The position numbers and the translations under genes are program-made. A stretch of 64,000 nt of DNA from the NCBI RefSeq assembly GCF_000317555.1, contig NC_019745.1:1488001-1552000 (forward strand), written 5' to 3'. This stretch comes from Gloeocapsa sp. PCC 7428 (GTDB lineage Bacteria; Cyanobacteriota; Cyanobacteriia; Cyanobacteriales; Chroococcidiopsidaceae). This document shows positions 30,057 to 39,338 of the stretch, piece by piece. Each line of letters starts with the position of its first letter. The stretch's first letter is position 1. The notes below the pieces were generated by a model, which ran no database searches, was not told the origin of the DNA, and saw nothing but the letters and a program-made list of their open reading frames with translations.

Positions 30057-30638
30057 AACCCTAAAGCAGAGATCGGTAGGGTTGATCGTAGTAGGTGAAT
30101 TCGTTCAGCCAAGCTTGCTTAATTGCGAGAAGCCCCTCGTGTGCCACTACGGTGTTTTAACCCTTGCTGCCTATATGTATCACACTGACAATGCAATGGT
30201 ATTACGGGGTTGAGGACAAGATCTGTCTGATTCGTACATGAAGTATCGCAAGCCATAAATTTAATTCTCTGCCTCTATCTGTATTTTTAACTAGCAATAT
30301 TGCCGACTATGCCTAAATAGCTATTTAGGAAGATTTAATATGCATATATTTTTAGGTAAAGAAATGTATTTTAAACTACTTACAAATATTTATACTGAAT
30401 GATATCTTCATTCCCAATTGTCGTAGCTTTTTTAAATACTTGATTAGCTTAAAGTCAAGTTTTAACTTATCCAAAAACGTCGTTTTTATTTCATAGCGAA
30501 TGAACATTTTAGTGGTGAAATGCTTTACTGACGGGGCTTACGGGGTTTTCTAAGAAATGAGAGAAGTGATAGAAGTAATACTTTTATTACTGAAATTGAG
30601 TATAAATCTATTGGTAAATTTTGAAGAGGAAATTGCAA

Positions 30639-31331
30639 ATGCTTCAGCTATTAATTCGTCTGTCACCTCCTCCTTACAAAAAGAAAATAAGAGGGATTTG
30701 GTTGCAGTATTTGTTTCAGCGTACGATCAGAGAAATTATGTTGATGCCAGTAGGACAAGTTCCGACACGCAAAACGTTAGCGAACTTGCAACTTGGTTGG
30801 GGAAATTATGGTTTTGTGGCTAATTTAGACTATCTTGAGGAAGTTGCAAAAAGAGCAATTCAGGCGTCGGGTCCAATTTTAGAGTGTGGCAGTGGATTAA
30901 CAACGATTATTTTAGGATTGCTTGCCGGTCGTCGTGGAGTTGAAGTTTACTCATTAGAACATATGCCGCAGTGGCGATCGCACGTTCTCAATGTATTGCA
31001 AAAACACCAGATACCCAAAGTTCATGTTTGTTTAGCGCCACTCCGAGATTATGGGAATTTTGCTTGGTATGAGCCGCCTTTGTGTATTTTACCGCAGCAA
31101 TTTGAGCTAATCGTTTGTGATGGTCCTCCAGGTAAAACGCCTGGAGGACGTTATGGGCTTTTGCCTATCATGAAGGAGTATTTTTCCAGCGAAAACACAG
31201 TTTTGCTTGATGATGCTAATCGCCCTGGTGAGATGGAAACACTAGAAAAATGGATACGCGAGGCAGAAGTCAAGGTAGAAATGCAACAAATGCCCCACGG
31301 AACTTATGCTGTAATTACTCACTCGCACTAG
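30639..31331 (+). CDS. Class I SAM-dependent methyltransferase-like protein
   Basis: A 230-residue protein. ILECGSGLTTIILGLLAG near residue 85 is the SAM-binding glycine motif. VEVYSLEHMPQWR follows with the acidic residue for the ribose, and FELIVCDGPPGKTPGGRYG matches motif IV. The substrate is unknown. I chose the ATG at 30639 because GAGGAA precedes it; a TTG start at 30621 is possible. The 3' end overlaps the convergent tonB gene by 17 bases. Confidence 0.75.
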   Translation: MLQLLIRLSPPPYKKKIRGIWLQYLFQRTIREIMLMPVGQVPTRKTLANLQLGWGNYGFVANLDYLEEVAKRAIQASGPILECGSGLTTIILGLLAGRRGVEVYSLEHMPQWRSHVLNVLQKHQIPKVHVCLAPLRDYGNFAWYEPPLCILPQQFELIVCDGPPGKTPGGRYGLLPIMKEYFSSENTVLLDDANRPGEMETLEKWIREAEVKVEMQQMPHGTYAVITHSH

Positions 31332-32742
31332 GCGGCGTTGATGATTGCTCTCTACTACGGCGCAGCGTATCGCGTAAACTACTTTGACCTTGGTTCGCGG
31401 GTGCTGCTTGTCGTGGCTGAGGTTGTTGCTGACGCCGCAGTGATTGTCGAAGATTGGACTGTCTTGGCGGTGCAGCTTGTTGTACGGGTCTAGCTGGCTG
31501 TCGAGGTTTTGGTGAAGCGGCTTCTACACGTCGCCTTCTTTGTTGCGGTGCAGGATCGCTCGCGCGGCGTGGGGGTGCGGTTTCTACACGTCGCCGTTGT
31601 TGGGTTGCGGCTTGTTGCGGAGGTCGCTGTGGTGTTGAGGCTGGTGCGCTTGCCGATCCGGTCGTTTGTCTTGGGGGTGTTTGCGGTGTATTCGCCTGTA
31701 CTGGGCGTTTTTTCCGCGCGGCTTCGCGTTGTCTGCGATTTTGTTCGAGTTGGCGCGATCGCCGCGATCCTTCTAAGGCAAAATCAACTTTTGCAGAAAC
31801 TCCTTGTCTTCCTTCACGGGTCGAACTAAATTTCCAGTCGCGGGCGGCTCTAACTGCGGCTTCATCGAGTTCTCTATTACCACTCGAACGCGCGACTTGC
31901 ACGTTCGTCACATTCCCTTTCGCATCGACATCGACTTTAACTTCGGTTCGCCCTTCAACACCTTGACGTCTTGCGCGTTCTGGATATCTTGGTTTACTGC
32001 AATCGCGACACGCTAAACGACCTGAACCCGAATCAGTGTTGCCACTACTAGGCGCACTCGGTGCAGGTGCTGCTGGTCTTGGTCTTGGACCTGCTGCTAC
32101 AGTTGCGTTATTCGCGGGTGGCGCTTGCGTAGGAGTACTCGGAACACTTGGTCGAGCAGTATTTGCGGGTGCAGGTTGCGAACTTGGTGCCGGAATTGTC
32201 GTTGTTGCAGCTTGTCGCGTGTCACGCAGCGATCGCAATTCAGCCGTGAGTTGCTGGTTAGGTTGCGCAGGCTGGGGTACAGGTTGAACCGCAGGTGTCG
32301 TAGGCGCGGTTGGTGATGGTGCTACTGCTACTGGTGGTGATGGAACCGGCTGCGGTGCTGGCTCTGGTCTCGCACTTTCTACAGGTTTTGGTGGCGTTTG
32401 CGGCTGTTGTACTGGTTGGGGCGGTGGGGGAACGACTGTTGCGGCTTGCGGTTGGGCTGGCTGTGGTGGCGCTACAGGCGGAGGCGGTGCAACTCTAATC
32501 ACTGGTTGCGGTTGCGGCTGCGGCTCCTGTTGGGGTTCTGGAGATGGCGTTGGCGGATCGACAAGCACTACCTCGATGGGTTCTTCTTCTAGCTCGGCTG
32601 TCCGATTCCAAATATTGTCAATCGTCAAGCTCAAAACTCCAACATGGAACGCTAGTGAGCCGATCAGGCTATACATCAAAAAGGATCTTAGTGACTTTAC
32701 TTCCTTTTCTCGCTGCGCGATCGCAATGTTGGAAAGGCTCAT
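31315..32742 (-). CDS. tonB: TonB energy transducer with C-terminal extension
   Basis: TonB couples the inner-membrane proton gradient to outer-membrane receptors. The 475-residue protein has one membrane helix (about 20-42), a long Pro/Gln-rich periplasmic spacer, and a TonB C-terminal domain (about 245-325) with KPRYPERARRQGVEGRTEV and LDEAAVRAARDWKF. Unusually, about 150 residues rich in Pro, Gln and Arg follow that domain, which is normally terminal. It is divergent from exbB-exbD. The two receptors at 35820 and 41476 are likely clients. Confidence 0.88.
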   Translation of the reverse strand: MSLSNIAIAQREKEVKSLRSFLMYSLIGSLAFHVGVLSLTIDNIWNRTAELEEEPIEVVLVDPPTPSPEPQQEPQPQPQPVIRVAPPPPVAPPQPAQPQAATVVPPPPQPVQQPQTPPKPVESARPEPAPQPVPSPPVAVAPSPTAPTTPAVQPVPQPAQPNQQLTAELRSLRDTRQAATTTIPAPSSQPAPANTARPSVPSTPTQAPPANNATVAAGPRPRPAAPAPSAPSSGNTDSGSGRLACRDCSKPRYPERARRQGVEGRTEVKVDVDAKGNVTNVQVARSSGNRELDEAAVRAARDWKFSSTREGRQGVSAKVDFALEGSRRSRQLEQNRRQREAARKKRPVQANTPQTPPRQTTGSASAPASTPQRPPQQAATQQRRRVETAPPRRASDPAPQQRRRRVEAASPKPRQPARPVQQAAPPRQSNLRQSLRRQQQPQPRQAAPANQGQSSLRDTLRRSREQSSTPPSASE

Positions 32743-33191
32743 ATTTTAGTTGCTACTTTTTCTCACTAATTGCCTATCCTACATTTTGTAATTACCTCTG
32801 TCAAGCGTATGTTGGCGATAATTTCGGTTTAACTGTGTGGATAGATAATTAATTTAATGAATGCATCTTCATAAGTTCAACGATGCTTATAAATTATATA
32901 TGCTTGTTGCATTACATAAGCGTAAAACGATAAAGGAATTCATGGCTTTGACCGCGAATGAGAGGTGGGCAGTTATACCAAATGACAAAAAAGGTTGCAA
33001 TTTACCCTGCACTCTGTAGCGATTTTAAAGCGATATAAGGTAATAAGGCGTTTTCATAACTTTGTGACAATTATGTAATAAAGTTAAAATTATTTTCGAC
33101 TTGATTTAATTTACTATTGAGAAGTTGTATCAGTTTTGATAAAAAGTGACAGGACTGAACCTGACTTGATTTGTGAATCTAGAGACAATAC
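32743..33191. other. tonB-exbB divergent promoter region
   Basis: A 449-bp AT-rich spacer between the divergent tonB and exbB genes. It should carry both promoters, and iron control would be expected, but I cannot point to a convincing Fur box. Confidence 0.4.
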
Positions 33192-33845
33192 ATGGGAATA
33201 AGTAATCTATTTGCGGCAGGCGGCATTGTGATGTGGCCGCTGCTGGCGTTTTCTATCATAGCGATCGCGCTAATTATCGAGCGGATTGCATTTTGGGCAA
33301 GAATAAATCGCCGTCAAGGTCGAGTGGTGCGAGATGTATTGAATCTCTACCGTAAAGATAATGTTGTGGGTGCGATCGACAAACTGAAGCAGAATGCAGA
33401 TTTACCCATGGCGCGAATTTTTTTGGCAGCACTCGAACTCGAACAACCGAATCCTGAAGAATTTCGTTTGGCTTTAGAAAGTGAAGCGCAAGCAGAAATA
33501 CCGCAACTTAAGCGATTTAATACGATATTTGACACAATTATCAGTCTGTCTCCGCTTTTAGGTCTTTTGGGCACCGTATTGGGTCTAATCAACTCGTTTG
33601 CTTCGCTCAATTTAGGCGATCTTGGCGGTACGCAGACTGCTGGGGTAACATCAGGCATTAGCGAAGCGTTAGTTTCAACGGCTGCGGGACTTGTTGTTGC
33701 GATCTTTACGTTGTTTTTTGCGAATACCTTTCGTGGACTTTACCAACGTCAAGCCGCACTGATTCAAGAATACGGTGGGCAGATGGAATTATTGTATCGC
33801 CGTCGCTACGAGCAGCAGGAGAGAACTTATGCGCCTACCAGATGA
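33192..33845 (+). CDS. exbB: ExbB/MotA/TolQ-type proton channel protein
   Basis: A 217-residue inner-membrane protein with three predicted helices: WPLLAFSIIAIALIIERIAF, LLGLLGTVLGLINSF and VSTAAGLVVAIFTLFFAN. The LSPLLGLLGTVLG segment is the signature of the family. It forms the stator that powers TonB. ExbD starts inside its last codons (17-base overlap), so the two are coupled. Confidence 0.92.
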   Translation: MGISNLFAAGGIVMWPLLAFSIIAIALIIERIAFWARINRRQGRVVRDVLNLYRKDNVVGAIDKLKQNADLPMARIFLAALELEQPNPEEFRLALESEAQAEIPQLKRFNTIFDTIISLSPLLGLLGTVLGLINSFASLNLGDLGGTQTAGVTSGISEALVSTAAGLVVAIFTLFFANTFRGLYQRQAALIQEYGGQMELLYRRRYEQQERTYAPTR

Positions 33846-34230
33846 GCCAGAAAGTAGTGCAACGATCAACATCGTACCGATGATTGATGTGATTTTTGCA
33901 ATCTTGACATTCTTTATTATGTCTACGCTGTTTCTCACGCGATCGCAAAGTTTGCCTGTAAATTTGCCGAAAGCAACGACAACGCAAGTTCAACGCTCGT
34001 CTACAATTACTGTGACGTTAGATAATCGCGGTCAAATTGCCTTGAATCGCCAACCTGTCGATTTAGCGACATTGGAAAGTCGAGTCTCCGGCTTAATTGC
34101 ACCAAATCAAGAAGCAGTTGTCGTGCTCAATGCTGACGAACAAGTCAATCACGGTCAAGTGATTGCGGTGATGGATCAAATTCGCCGAGTTCCTGGAGCA
34201 AGACTGGCGATCGCGGCGCAAAGACCTTAG
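33829..34230 (+). CDS. exbD: ExbD/TolR-type protein
   Basis: A 133-residue protein with a single membrane helix. INIVPMIDVIFAILTFFIM contains the aspartate needed for proton movement. A periplasmic domain ends LNADEQVNHGQVIAVMDQI. I chose the ATG at 33829 (MRLPDEPESS), which has AGGAGAG upstream, over 33775. It overlaps exbB by 17 bases. Confidence 0.92.
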   Translation: MRLPDEPESSATINIVPMIDVIFAILTFFIMSTLFLTRSQSLPVNLPKATTTQVQRSSTITVTLDNRGQIALNRQPVDLATLESRVSGLIAPNQEAVVVLNADEQVNHGQVIAVMDQIRRVPGARLAIAAQRP

Positions 34231-34374
34231 TCGTAATAAGTTGCAGGAAAATTCCCTCTAAATTATTGACAAATAATCTCATTACGCTTAAAGTAGACCT
34301 AAGCAACAACTAATAATAGTGGGTTGATATTCAGTTAGGTGCATTCGGCTAAAAGTTGCCTATTCATTGCTCAG

Positions 34375-35517
34375 TTACGATGATGATTCGTAATTGTGTT
34401 TTGGCGGCAACTTAATTTTTTTACTCCACCACATAGCAAAACCTGTCACCATTAAAATTGTCGGCGAAAGTCCAACAAAAATATAAAAAAAGCGCGTCAG
34501 CCAACCGCCAAAAGTACCATAATGAACGAGAGTAAAGGCATTTAAAATAGCTTCAGCTAAAGGTAAAGCGCGCGAATCGCGGACTCGCAAAATTTCACCA
34601 GTATACTGGTCTAGATAAACTTCACTCCGACCATAACTTTTCTCATAGGGAAATTTTTTGCTAATTATAAAAGTCCCCTTAGGTGTACTTGGTAAATTGA
34701 TATTTGTTGTCACCGCACCTGGTAGCGCTGCATCTGCTTTAAGTAAAACCTCATTGAGTGTGACAGGTAATGTTTGCGTAGTAGGCGGTGTAGAAGTTGG
34801 TTCCGCAAGTTGCGGAGTTTGAGTCATAACATAAATGATGGGTTCAGTGAATGCAGCGAAATTCCAACAAAAGCCTGTAAAAGCAATCATGGCTAAGAAT
34901 AAAGCAGTAACAATCCCTACAACTTTATGAACATCAAAACTCACGCGTTGGGGATGGGCTTTCCATTTAATTTTGAAGCCATTAATCAGCTTTTTCCATC
35001 CTGACCACAAAATAATACCTGTAATGCAAAGAAGAAGTAGCAGGAAAGCAACGATTCCAACAACAGTTAAGCCTATATCACCTGCTAAGAGTTGGTAGTG
35101 CAAACGATAGACGACATCATAGAGTGAGTTTTCCCATTGGCGCGTACCTGAGATAACTCCTGTATAAGGATTAATGAAAACTTCTGTCCATTTGTCATCA
35201 ACTGATGTCACCCATACTGCGTAAGGTGCATTAGCTGTAAGCGGTATACTCAACGAATGAAGGACAAGATTGCGATCGCGCAAAGCTGTGCTAACAGTTG
35301 TCAGTAATGTGGTTGGTGATATGAGTAATTGTTGCGGAACAACTTCTCCAAATTGACTGCGAACTAAAACGCGATCGATTTCCTGGCGAAAGACCAAGAA
35401 ACTACCCGTTAGCCCCACAATTACGATAATTAATCCTACAAATAAACCAATATAGCGATGGAGTTGAAATACAAAATTACGTATTCTTTTGACTTTCATA
35501 GGCTGATTTTGCATCAA
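34375..35517 (-). CDS. PepSY-associated membrane protein
   Basis: A 380-residue protein with four predicted helices: FQLHRYIGLFVGLIIVIVGLTGSF near the N-terminus, VVGIVAFLLLLLCITGIILW, VTALFLAMIAFTGFCWNF, and FFYIFVGLSPTILMVTGFAMWW at the C-terminus. Periplasmic PepSY-like segments lie between (VFINPYTGVISGTRQW, YLDQYTGEILRVRD). Such proteins accompany TonB-dependent siderophore uptake and may act as ferric-siderophore reductases. It is divergent from the receptor gene at 35820, which fits that role. Confidence 0.85.
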   Translation of the reverse strand: MMQNQPMKVKRIRNFVFQLHRYIGLFVGLIIVIVGLTGSFLVFRQEIDRVLVRSQFGEVVPQQLLISPTTLLTTVSTALRDRNLVLHSLSIPLTANAPYAVWVTSVDDKWTEVFINPYTGVISGTRQWENSLYDVVYRLHYQLLAGDIGLTVVGIVAFLLLLLCITGIILWSGWKKLINGFKIKWKAHPQRVSFDVHKVVGIVTALFLAMIAFTGFCWNFAAFTEPIIYVMTQTPQLAEPTSTPPTTQTLPVTLNEVLLKADAALPGAVTTNINLPSTPKGTFIISKKFPYEKSYGRSEVYLDQYTGEILRVRDSRALPLAEAILNAFTLVHYGTFGGWLTRFFYIFVGLSPTILMVTGFAMWWSKKIKLPPKHNYESSS

Positions 35518-35699
35518 AAATAGACTTCATTAAAACTCGTGCAGAAAATAGGCTTGACGCAGCAGAAGTGACTTTCCATTGGTTTAAGTAAGGAGCTAAA
35601 CTAGGAATTTTTCTTTTATAGCTCTCGTCAATAGAGTTAGGACATTGTACAAGCTCGTAGTAGAGGGAAGTATAACCCTGATCCCTGCTATCAGCCTAT

Positions 35700-35714
35700 T
35701 GATAATTTTTATCA
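35700..35714. promoter_or_regulatory. Fur-box-like palindrome upstream of the receptor gene
   Basis: TGATAATTTTTATCA is a perfect palindrome around a central T triplet and resembles part of a Fur box. It lies between the divergent PepSY and receptor genes in the 302-bp spacer 35518-35819, about 105 bp before the receptor start. This suggests iron repression. The rest of the spacer shows nothing I recognise. Confidence 0.5.
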
Positions 35715-35819
35715 TATCTGGCAAAATAACACTATTGAGAATTCATATCAATTTTTAAGCTTTTAGGATTGTCAGAGCAACAGAGCTATTAGCTACTGAG
35801 GGCTATTTGCACTCATTTT

Positions 35820-38234
35820 TTGAACTATCGCAAATATTTATATTTATCGCAAGCTCAGGGAAGGCAAACATTGAAAGAGTTACTATTTGTCTTAAACACA
35901 GTCTTTGTTAGTTGGATATCGCTGTCGGCTGCGGTTGCACAGCCAATATCACGCGAATTGCCTCGGATGCATGACATTGAGTTGCATCAAAAGTCAGCGC
36001 AATGGTTAACATCGCAATCAACAGAAGCAGAAGAACCAACTTGTTCTCCAGCAGGTGAAAACCAACAGATAGAGGATGACGAACTAGAAGTATGTCCTGA
36101 GGAAACGGCGGAAACACCAGACATTCAAATTACCGTCACAGGAACTCGCACACCGCGTTCAGTCCAAGATTCACCTGCATCGATTACGGTTATTGACTCG
36201 TCAGAAGTACAACAAAATCTTGTTCAGGATTGGGACGATCTTGTACGCTACGAACCAGGAGTATCAGTACGCAATAACTTGCGCTACGGTTTGCAAGATT
36301 TCAACATTCGGGGAATTGACGGTAATCGAGTTTTGATTCAAGTTGACGGAATTCGTCAGCCAGGAAGATTTGAATTTGGTGTATTTGAACTAGGTAGAGA
36401 TTATTTCGATTTATCGACGCTACAAACGGTAGAAATTGTTAAAGGTCCAGCATCAGCGTTGTATGGTAGCGATGCGATCGGTGGCGTTGTTACTTTTAGA
36501 ACAATTGAACCAAGCGATTTACTCGATGTTTTTGGGAATTCATTCGTCAGTTTAGCTAGTAATTTTAATGGCGAGAATCAAGGTTGGGGACACACGGTTA
36601 GTTTAGCTAATAGAGTTGATAATTTAGAAACTTTGTTTAGCTTCACTCGCCGCGATAGTAGTGAAACGCTAGTTAATGGGAATAACGATTTTGTCGATCC
36701 GCAATACACAGGTAGAAATAATTACTTTGGTAAATTAGTTTATCGTTTTAACGATCGCCACGCGCTTAATTTTACAGGGGAAGCTTTAGACGAAACAACA
36801 ACGACGAATACAACAGAAGTAAATCTACTACCTGGTATTCGCAGCTTTGTCGAGGATGTCGATGTGAATCGGACTCGATTCAGTGTGGGGTATGAATACA
36901 ATAATTTAGATGGCTCGCCTATAGAGTTAGCACAGCTACAAGTTTATTACCAGGATGCACAAACACGCGAAATCGGTGAAGAAGAACGTTTGTTACGCGA
37001 TGGAACTGCGGTATTACGCAATACGCGAAATAGTTTTGTCGATCGCACTTATGGTACAAGTTTACAATTACAAAGTAGCTTTGCCACAGGTAACAATGTT
37101 GACCATCGGCTAACGTATGGCGTTGAGTTGTCAACAACCCGTAACGAAAGACCGCGCGATCGCGTGCAAACAAACTTATTGACAGGCGAAACAACGCGGA
37201 TTATTCCACCTGATGTCTTTCCTACCAAAGATTTTCCAGATTCTGACACTTTACGCTTGGGTTTATATTTACAAGACGAAATCGAAATTGGCGAGACATT
37301 GAGTTTGATTCCAGGTATCCGCTACGATTACTACAACTTAGTTACCGATCCTGATGAAACTTTTCTGCGTGGTGGTGCAGAAGCTGCCAACTTAAGTACG
37401 TCTTCGGTATCACCTAGTCTAGGGCTAGTTTACCGCTTAACCCCAGAAATTGCGCTTGTTGGACGTTATGCACGTGGTTTTCGCGCACCGCTTTATAGTG
37501 AAATTAATAGTAATTTTAGTAACCTCCTTAACCCGTTTTTTCGCTATCGCACGCTGTCAAATCCAGATTTAGAACCTGAAACGAGTCATAGTTTTGAACT
37601 GGGCGTACGGGGCGTTTCTCCTCAAGCTAATTTTAGTTTGACTGGGTTTTACAATACTTACAACAACTTTATTGAGACATTTGCACCTGCGGGAGTCGAA
37701 GAAATTCCTGGTGTGGGAGTTGTCAATTTGTTTCAAACACAGAACGTGAGTGAAGCACGAATTTATGGTGCAGAAGCACGCGCTGAGTATCGATTCAATC
37801 GTAACCTAGATGGTTTCAGTTTAATTGGTGCTTTAACTTATGCTGTTGGTGACGATCTCACCGCCAAAGTTCCTTTGAGTTCAGTTGATCCTTTTAAAGC
37901 GATCGCTGGTTTACGGTATCGTGGTTTAGGCGATCGCTGGGGTACGCAATTAATTGCAACTTTTGTAGGTAAACCGCGTGTTGAGCGCGAAATCCAGCAA
38001 GTTCCAGGAAGTCCCCCGCAAGTTCCGTTTATTCCTAGCAGTTATACAGTGTTTGATTTGATTGGTTATTACAATATTTCTCCAAATCTCACGATTAATT
38101 TAGGCGTTTTTAACTTGTTCAATCAAAGATACTTTCAATATGCTGATGTCCGTAATATATTTGAAAGACCTGATATTGACCGTTTTGCCCAACCAGGAAG
38201 ATCGATTGGAGTTGGTGTAGCGTGGCGATTTTGA
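35820..38234 (+). CDS. TonB-dependent outer membrane receptor, haem-receptor-like
   Basis: An 804-residue receptor. A signal-like segment (FVLNTVFVSWISLSAAVAQP) is followed by the plug (IQITVTGTRTPRSVQDSPAS; VKGPASALYGSDAIGGVV) and a beta-barrel ending in phenylalanine (GVGVAWRF). FRAP near residue 554 and NPDL near 580 match the FRAP...NPNL box of haem/haemoglobin receptors. The histidine often found between them is absent, so the ligand could be a siderophore instead. The start appears to be a TTG at 35820 and is uncertain. A binding-protein gene follows 43 bp downstream. Confidence 0.85.
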   Translation: MNYRKYLYLSQAQGRQTLKELLFVLNTVFVSWISLSAAVAQPISRELPRMHDIELHQKSAQWLTSQSTEAEEPTCSPAGENQQIEDDELEVCPEETAETPDIQITVTGTRTPRSVQDSPASITVIDSSEVQQNLVQDWDDLVRYEPGVSVRNNLRYGLQDFNIRGIDGNRVLIQVDGIRQPGRFEFGVFELGRDYFDLSTLQTVEIVKGPASALYGSDAIGGVVTFRTIEPSDLLDVFGNSFVSLASNFNGENQGWGHTVSLANRVDNLETLFSFTRRDSSETLVNGNNDFVDPQYTGRNNYFGKLVYRFNDRHALNFTGEALDETTTTNTTEVNLLPGIRSFVEDVDVNRTRFSVGYEYNNLDGSPIELAQLQVYYQDAQTREIGEEERLLRDGTAVLRNTRNSFVDRTYGTSLQLQSSFATGNNVDHRLTYGVELSTTRNERPRDRVQTNLLTGETTRIIPPDVFPTKDFPDSDTLRLGLYLQDEIEIGETLSLIPGIRYDYYNLVTDPDETFLRGGAEAANLSTSSVSPSLGLVYRLTPEIALVGRYARGFRAPLYSEINSNFSNLLNPFFRYRTLSNPDLEPETSHSFELGVRGVSPQANFSLTGFYNTYNNFIETFAPAGVEEIPGVGVVNLFQTQNVSEARIYGAEARAEYRFNRNLDGFSLIGALTYAVGDDLTAKVPLSSVDPFKAIAGLRYRGLGDRWGTQLIATFVGKPRVEREIQQVPGSPPQVPFIPSSYTVFDLIGYYNISPNLTINLGVFNLFNQRYFQYADVRNIFERPDIDRFAQPGRSIGVGVAWRF

Positions 38235-38277
38235 AAAGAATTTAAAAAATTCCAATTTTCAATATTAAGGAACCAAA

Positions 38278-39168
38278 ATGTATCAGCGCCTAATAATGAG
38301 TTTCATAGCGTTGCTCATAGTACTTGTAGCAGGCTGTAACTCAACACAACAAGTTTCGTCTTCAACCGCTGTCGATTCTTCGGCTGCGGTAACACCACAA
38401 CAATCAGTCACGCGAGTTGTTGCACTTTCTTCACTCACAGCAGATATTATTTATCAGCTTGATGCAACAAAGCTTGTTGGTATTCCAGGAAGTCGATTAT
38501 TGAGGAATGACACGCGGTTCAAAGATATGACTCGCGTCAGTGAAGGACGCGTTCCTCCTAATTTAGAAAAAATAGTTGCGCTCAAACCTAACTTAGTTGT
38601 AGGTGCGGCGGGTTTTGCTGAACAAACGACTCAAAAATTAAAAGAATTAGGGATTCCAGTTTTTTTAACTACCGTAGATAGCTGGGAAAGTTTAAATGAA
38701 ACAACAAAATCTTTAGCGCAGCTAATCGATGCCGATCCGCAACCTTTATTAAACCGCTATCAAACTTTTTTAGCAAATAAACCAAACCAAAGTCCTTCTA
38801 CATTGGTACTCGTTAGTAGACAACCAATATTAACACCGAATAAATCGAGTTGGGCAGGAGATTTATTAAATCAGTTTCAAGCGAATAATTTAGCAGCCCA
38901 ACTGCAAGGGAAAAGTAGTTTTGGTGGTTATATTACACTTTCACCTGAGAAAATTCTTGAGGCGAATCCTGATGTTTTATTAGTTGTTGATACCGAACCA
39001 GGAGTTGCAGAATTTTTTAAATCTCAATCTTTCTGGAAACAGTTAAACGCAGCTAAGAATAACCGAGTTTACACGTTTGATTACTACGGACTCGTCAATC
39101 CTGGAAGTATCGATGCAATTGAAAAAACTTGCGAACAACTGCGCCAAGCTTTATCTGAGACAGTATAA
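38278..39168 (+). CDS. Iron/haem/siderophore-type ABC substrate-binding lipoprotein
   Basis: A 296-residue protein with a lipoprotein signal peptide (LLIVLVAGC, Cys20). The mature part is a BtuF/FhuD-like periplasmic-binding fold: VTRVVALSSLTADIIYQL, VSEGRVPPNLEKIVALKPNLVV and ILEANPDVLLVVDTEPG. It follows the receptor at 43 bp, so it probably binds the same ligand in the periplasm. No permease or ATPase gene for this uptake system is in the window. Confidence 0.85.
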   Translation: MYQRLIMSFIALLIVLVAGCNSTQQVSSSTAVDSSAAVTPQQSVTRVVALSSLTADIIYQLDATKLVGIPGSRLLRNDTRFKDMTRVSEGRVPPNLEKIVALKPNLVVGAAGFAEQTTQKLKELGIPVFLTTVDSWESLNETTKSLAQLIDADPQPLLNRYQTFLANKPNQSPSTLVLVSRQPILTPNKSSWAGDLLNQFQANNLAAQLQGKSSFGGYITLSPEKILEANPDVLLVVDTEPGVAEFFKSQSFWKQLNAAKNNRVYTFDYYGLVNPGSIDAIEKTCEQLRQALSETV

Positions 39169-39338
39169 CATTGCTCACTCTACATAATGAATATTGCTTA
39201 CTTGTTAAAGTCTGGTAATCGGTAATAGGTAATAGGAAGTTGAGCAATATCCTTACCAATTACTAGTTACCAATGACCAACCTTTTAAGTTACGTTTATC
39301 TTCCTCTACTTGTAATAAGTTTAGGGGGCGAATGCAGC

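Larger units (their letters stand above)
29859..30638. other. 780-bp intergenic region
   Basis: It holds the tkt terminator, miniature-element copy 2 and, near 30165-30200, a second right-end-like fragment (GCTGCCTATATGTAT, then GCAATGGTATT) of that family. The remainder is AT-rich with no recognisable gene. Confidence 0.5.

Noticed and set aside
30557-30823. Open frame overlapping the methyltransferase start
   Set aside because: Out of frame with the clear methyltransferase motifs and lacks its own domain signals.
31454-32592. Several long plus-strand open frames opposite tonB
   Set aside because: They arise from the Pro/Gln-rich low-complexity coding sequence of tonB read antisense.
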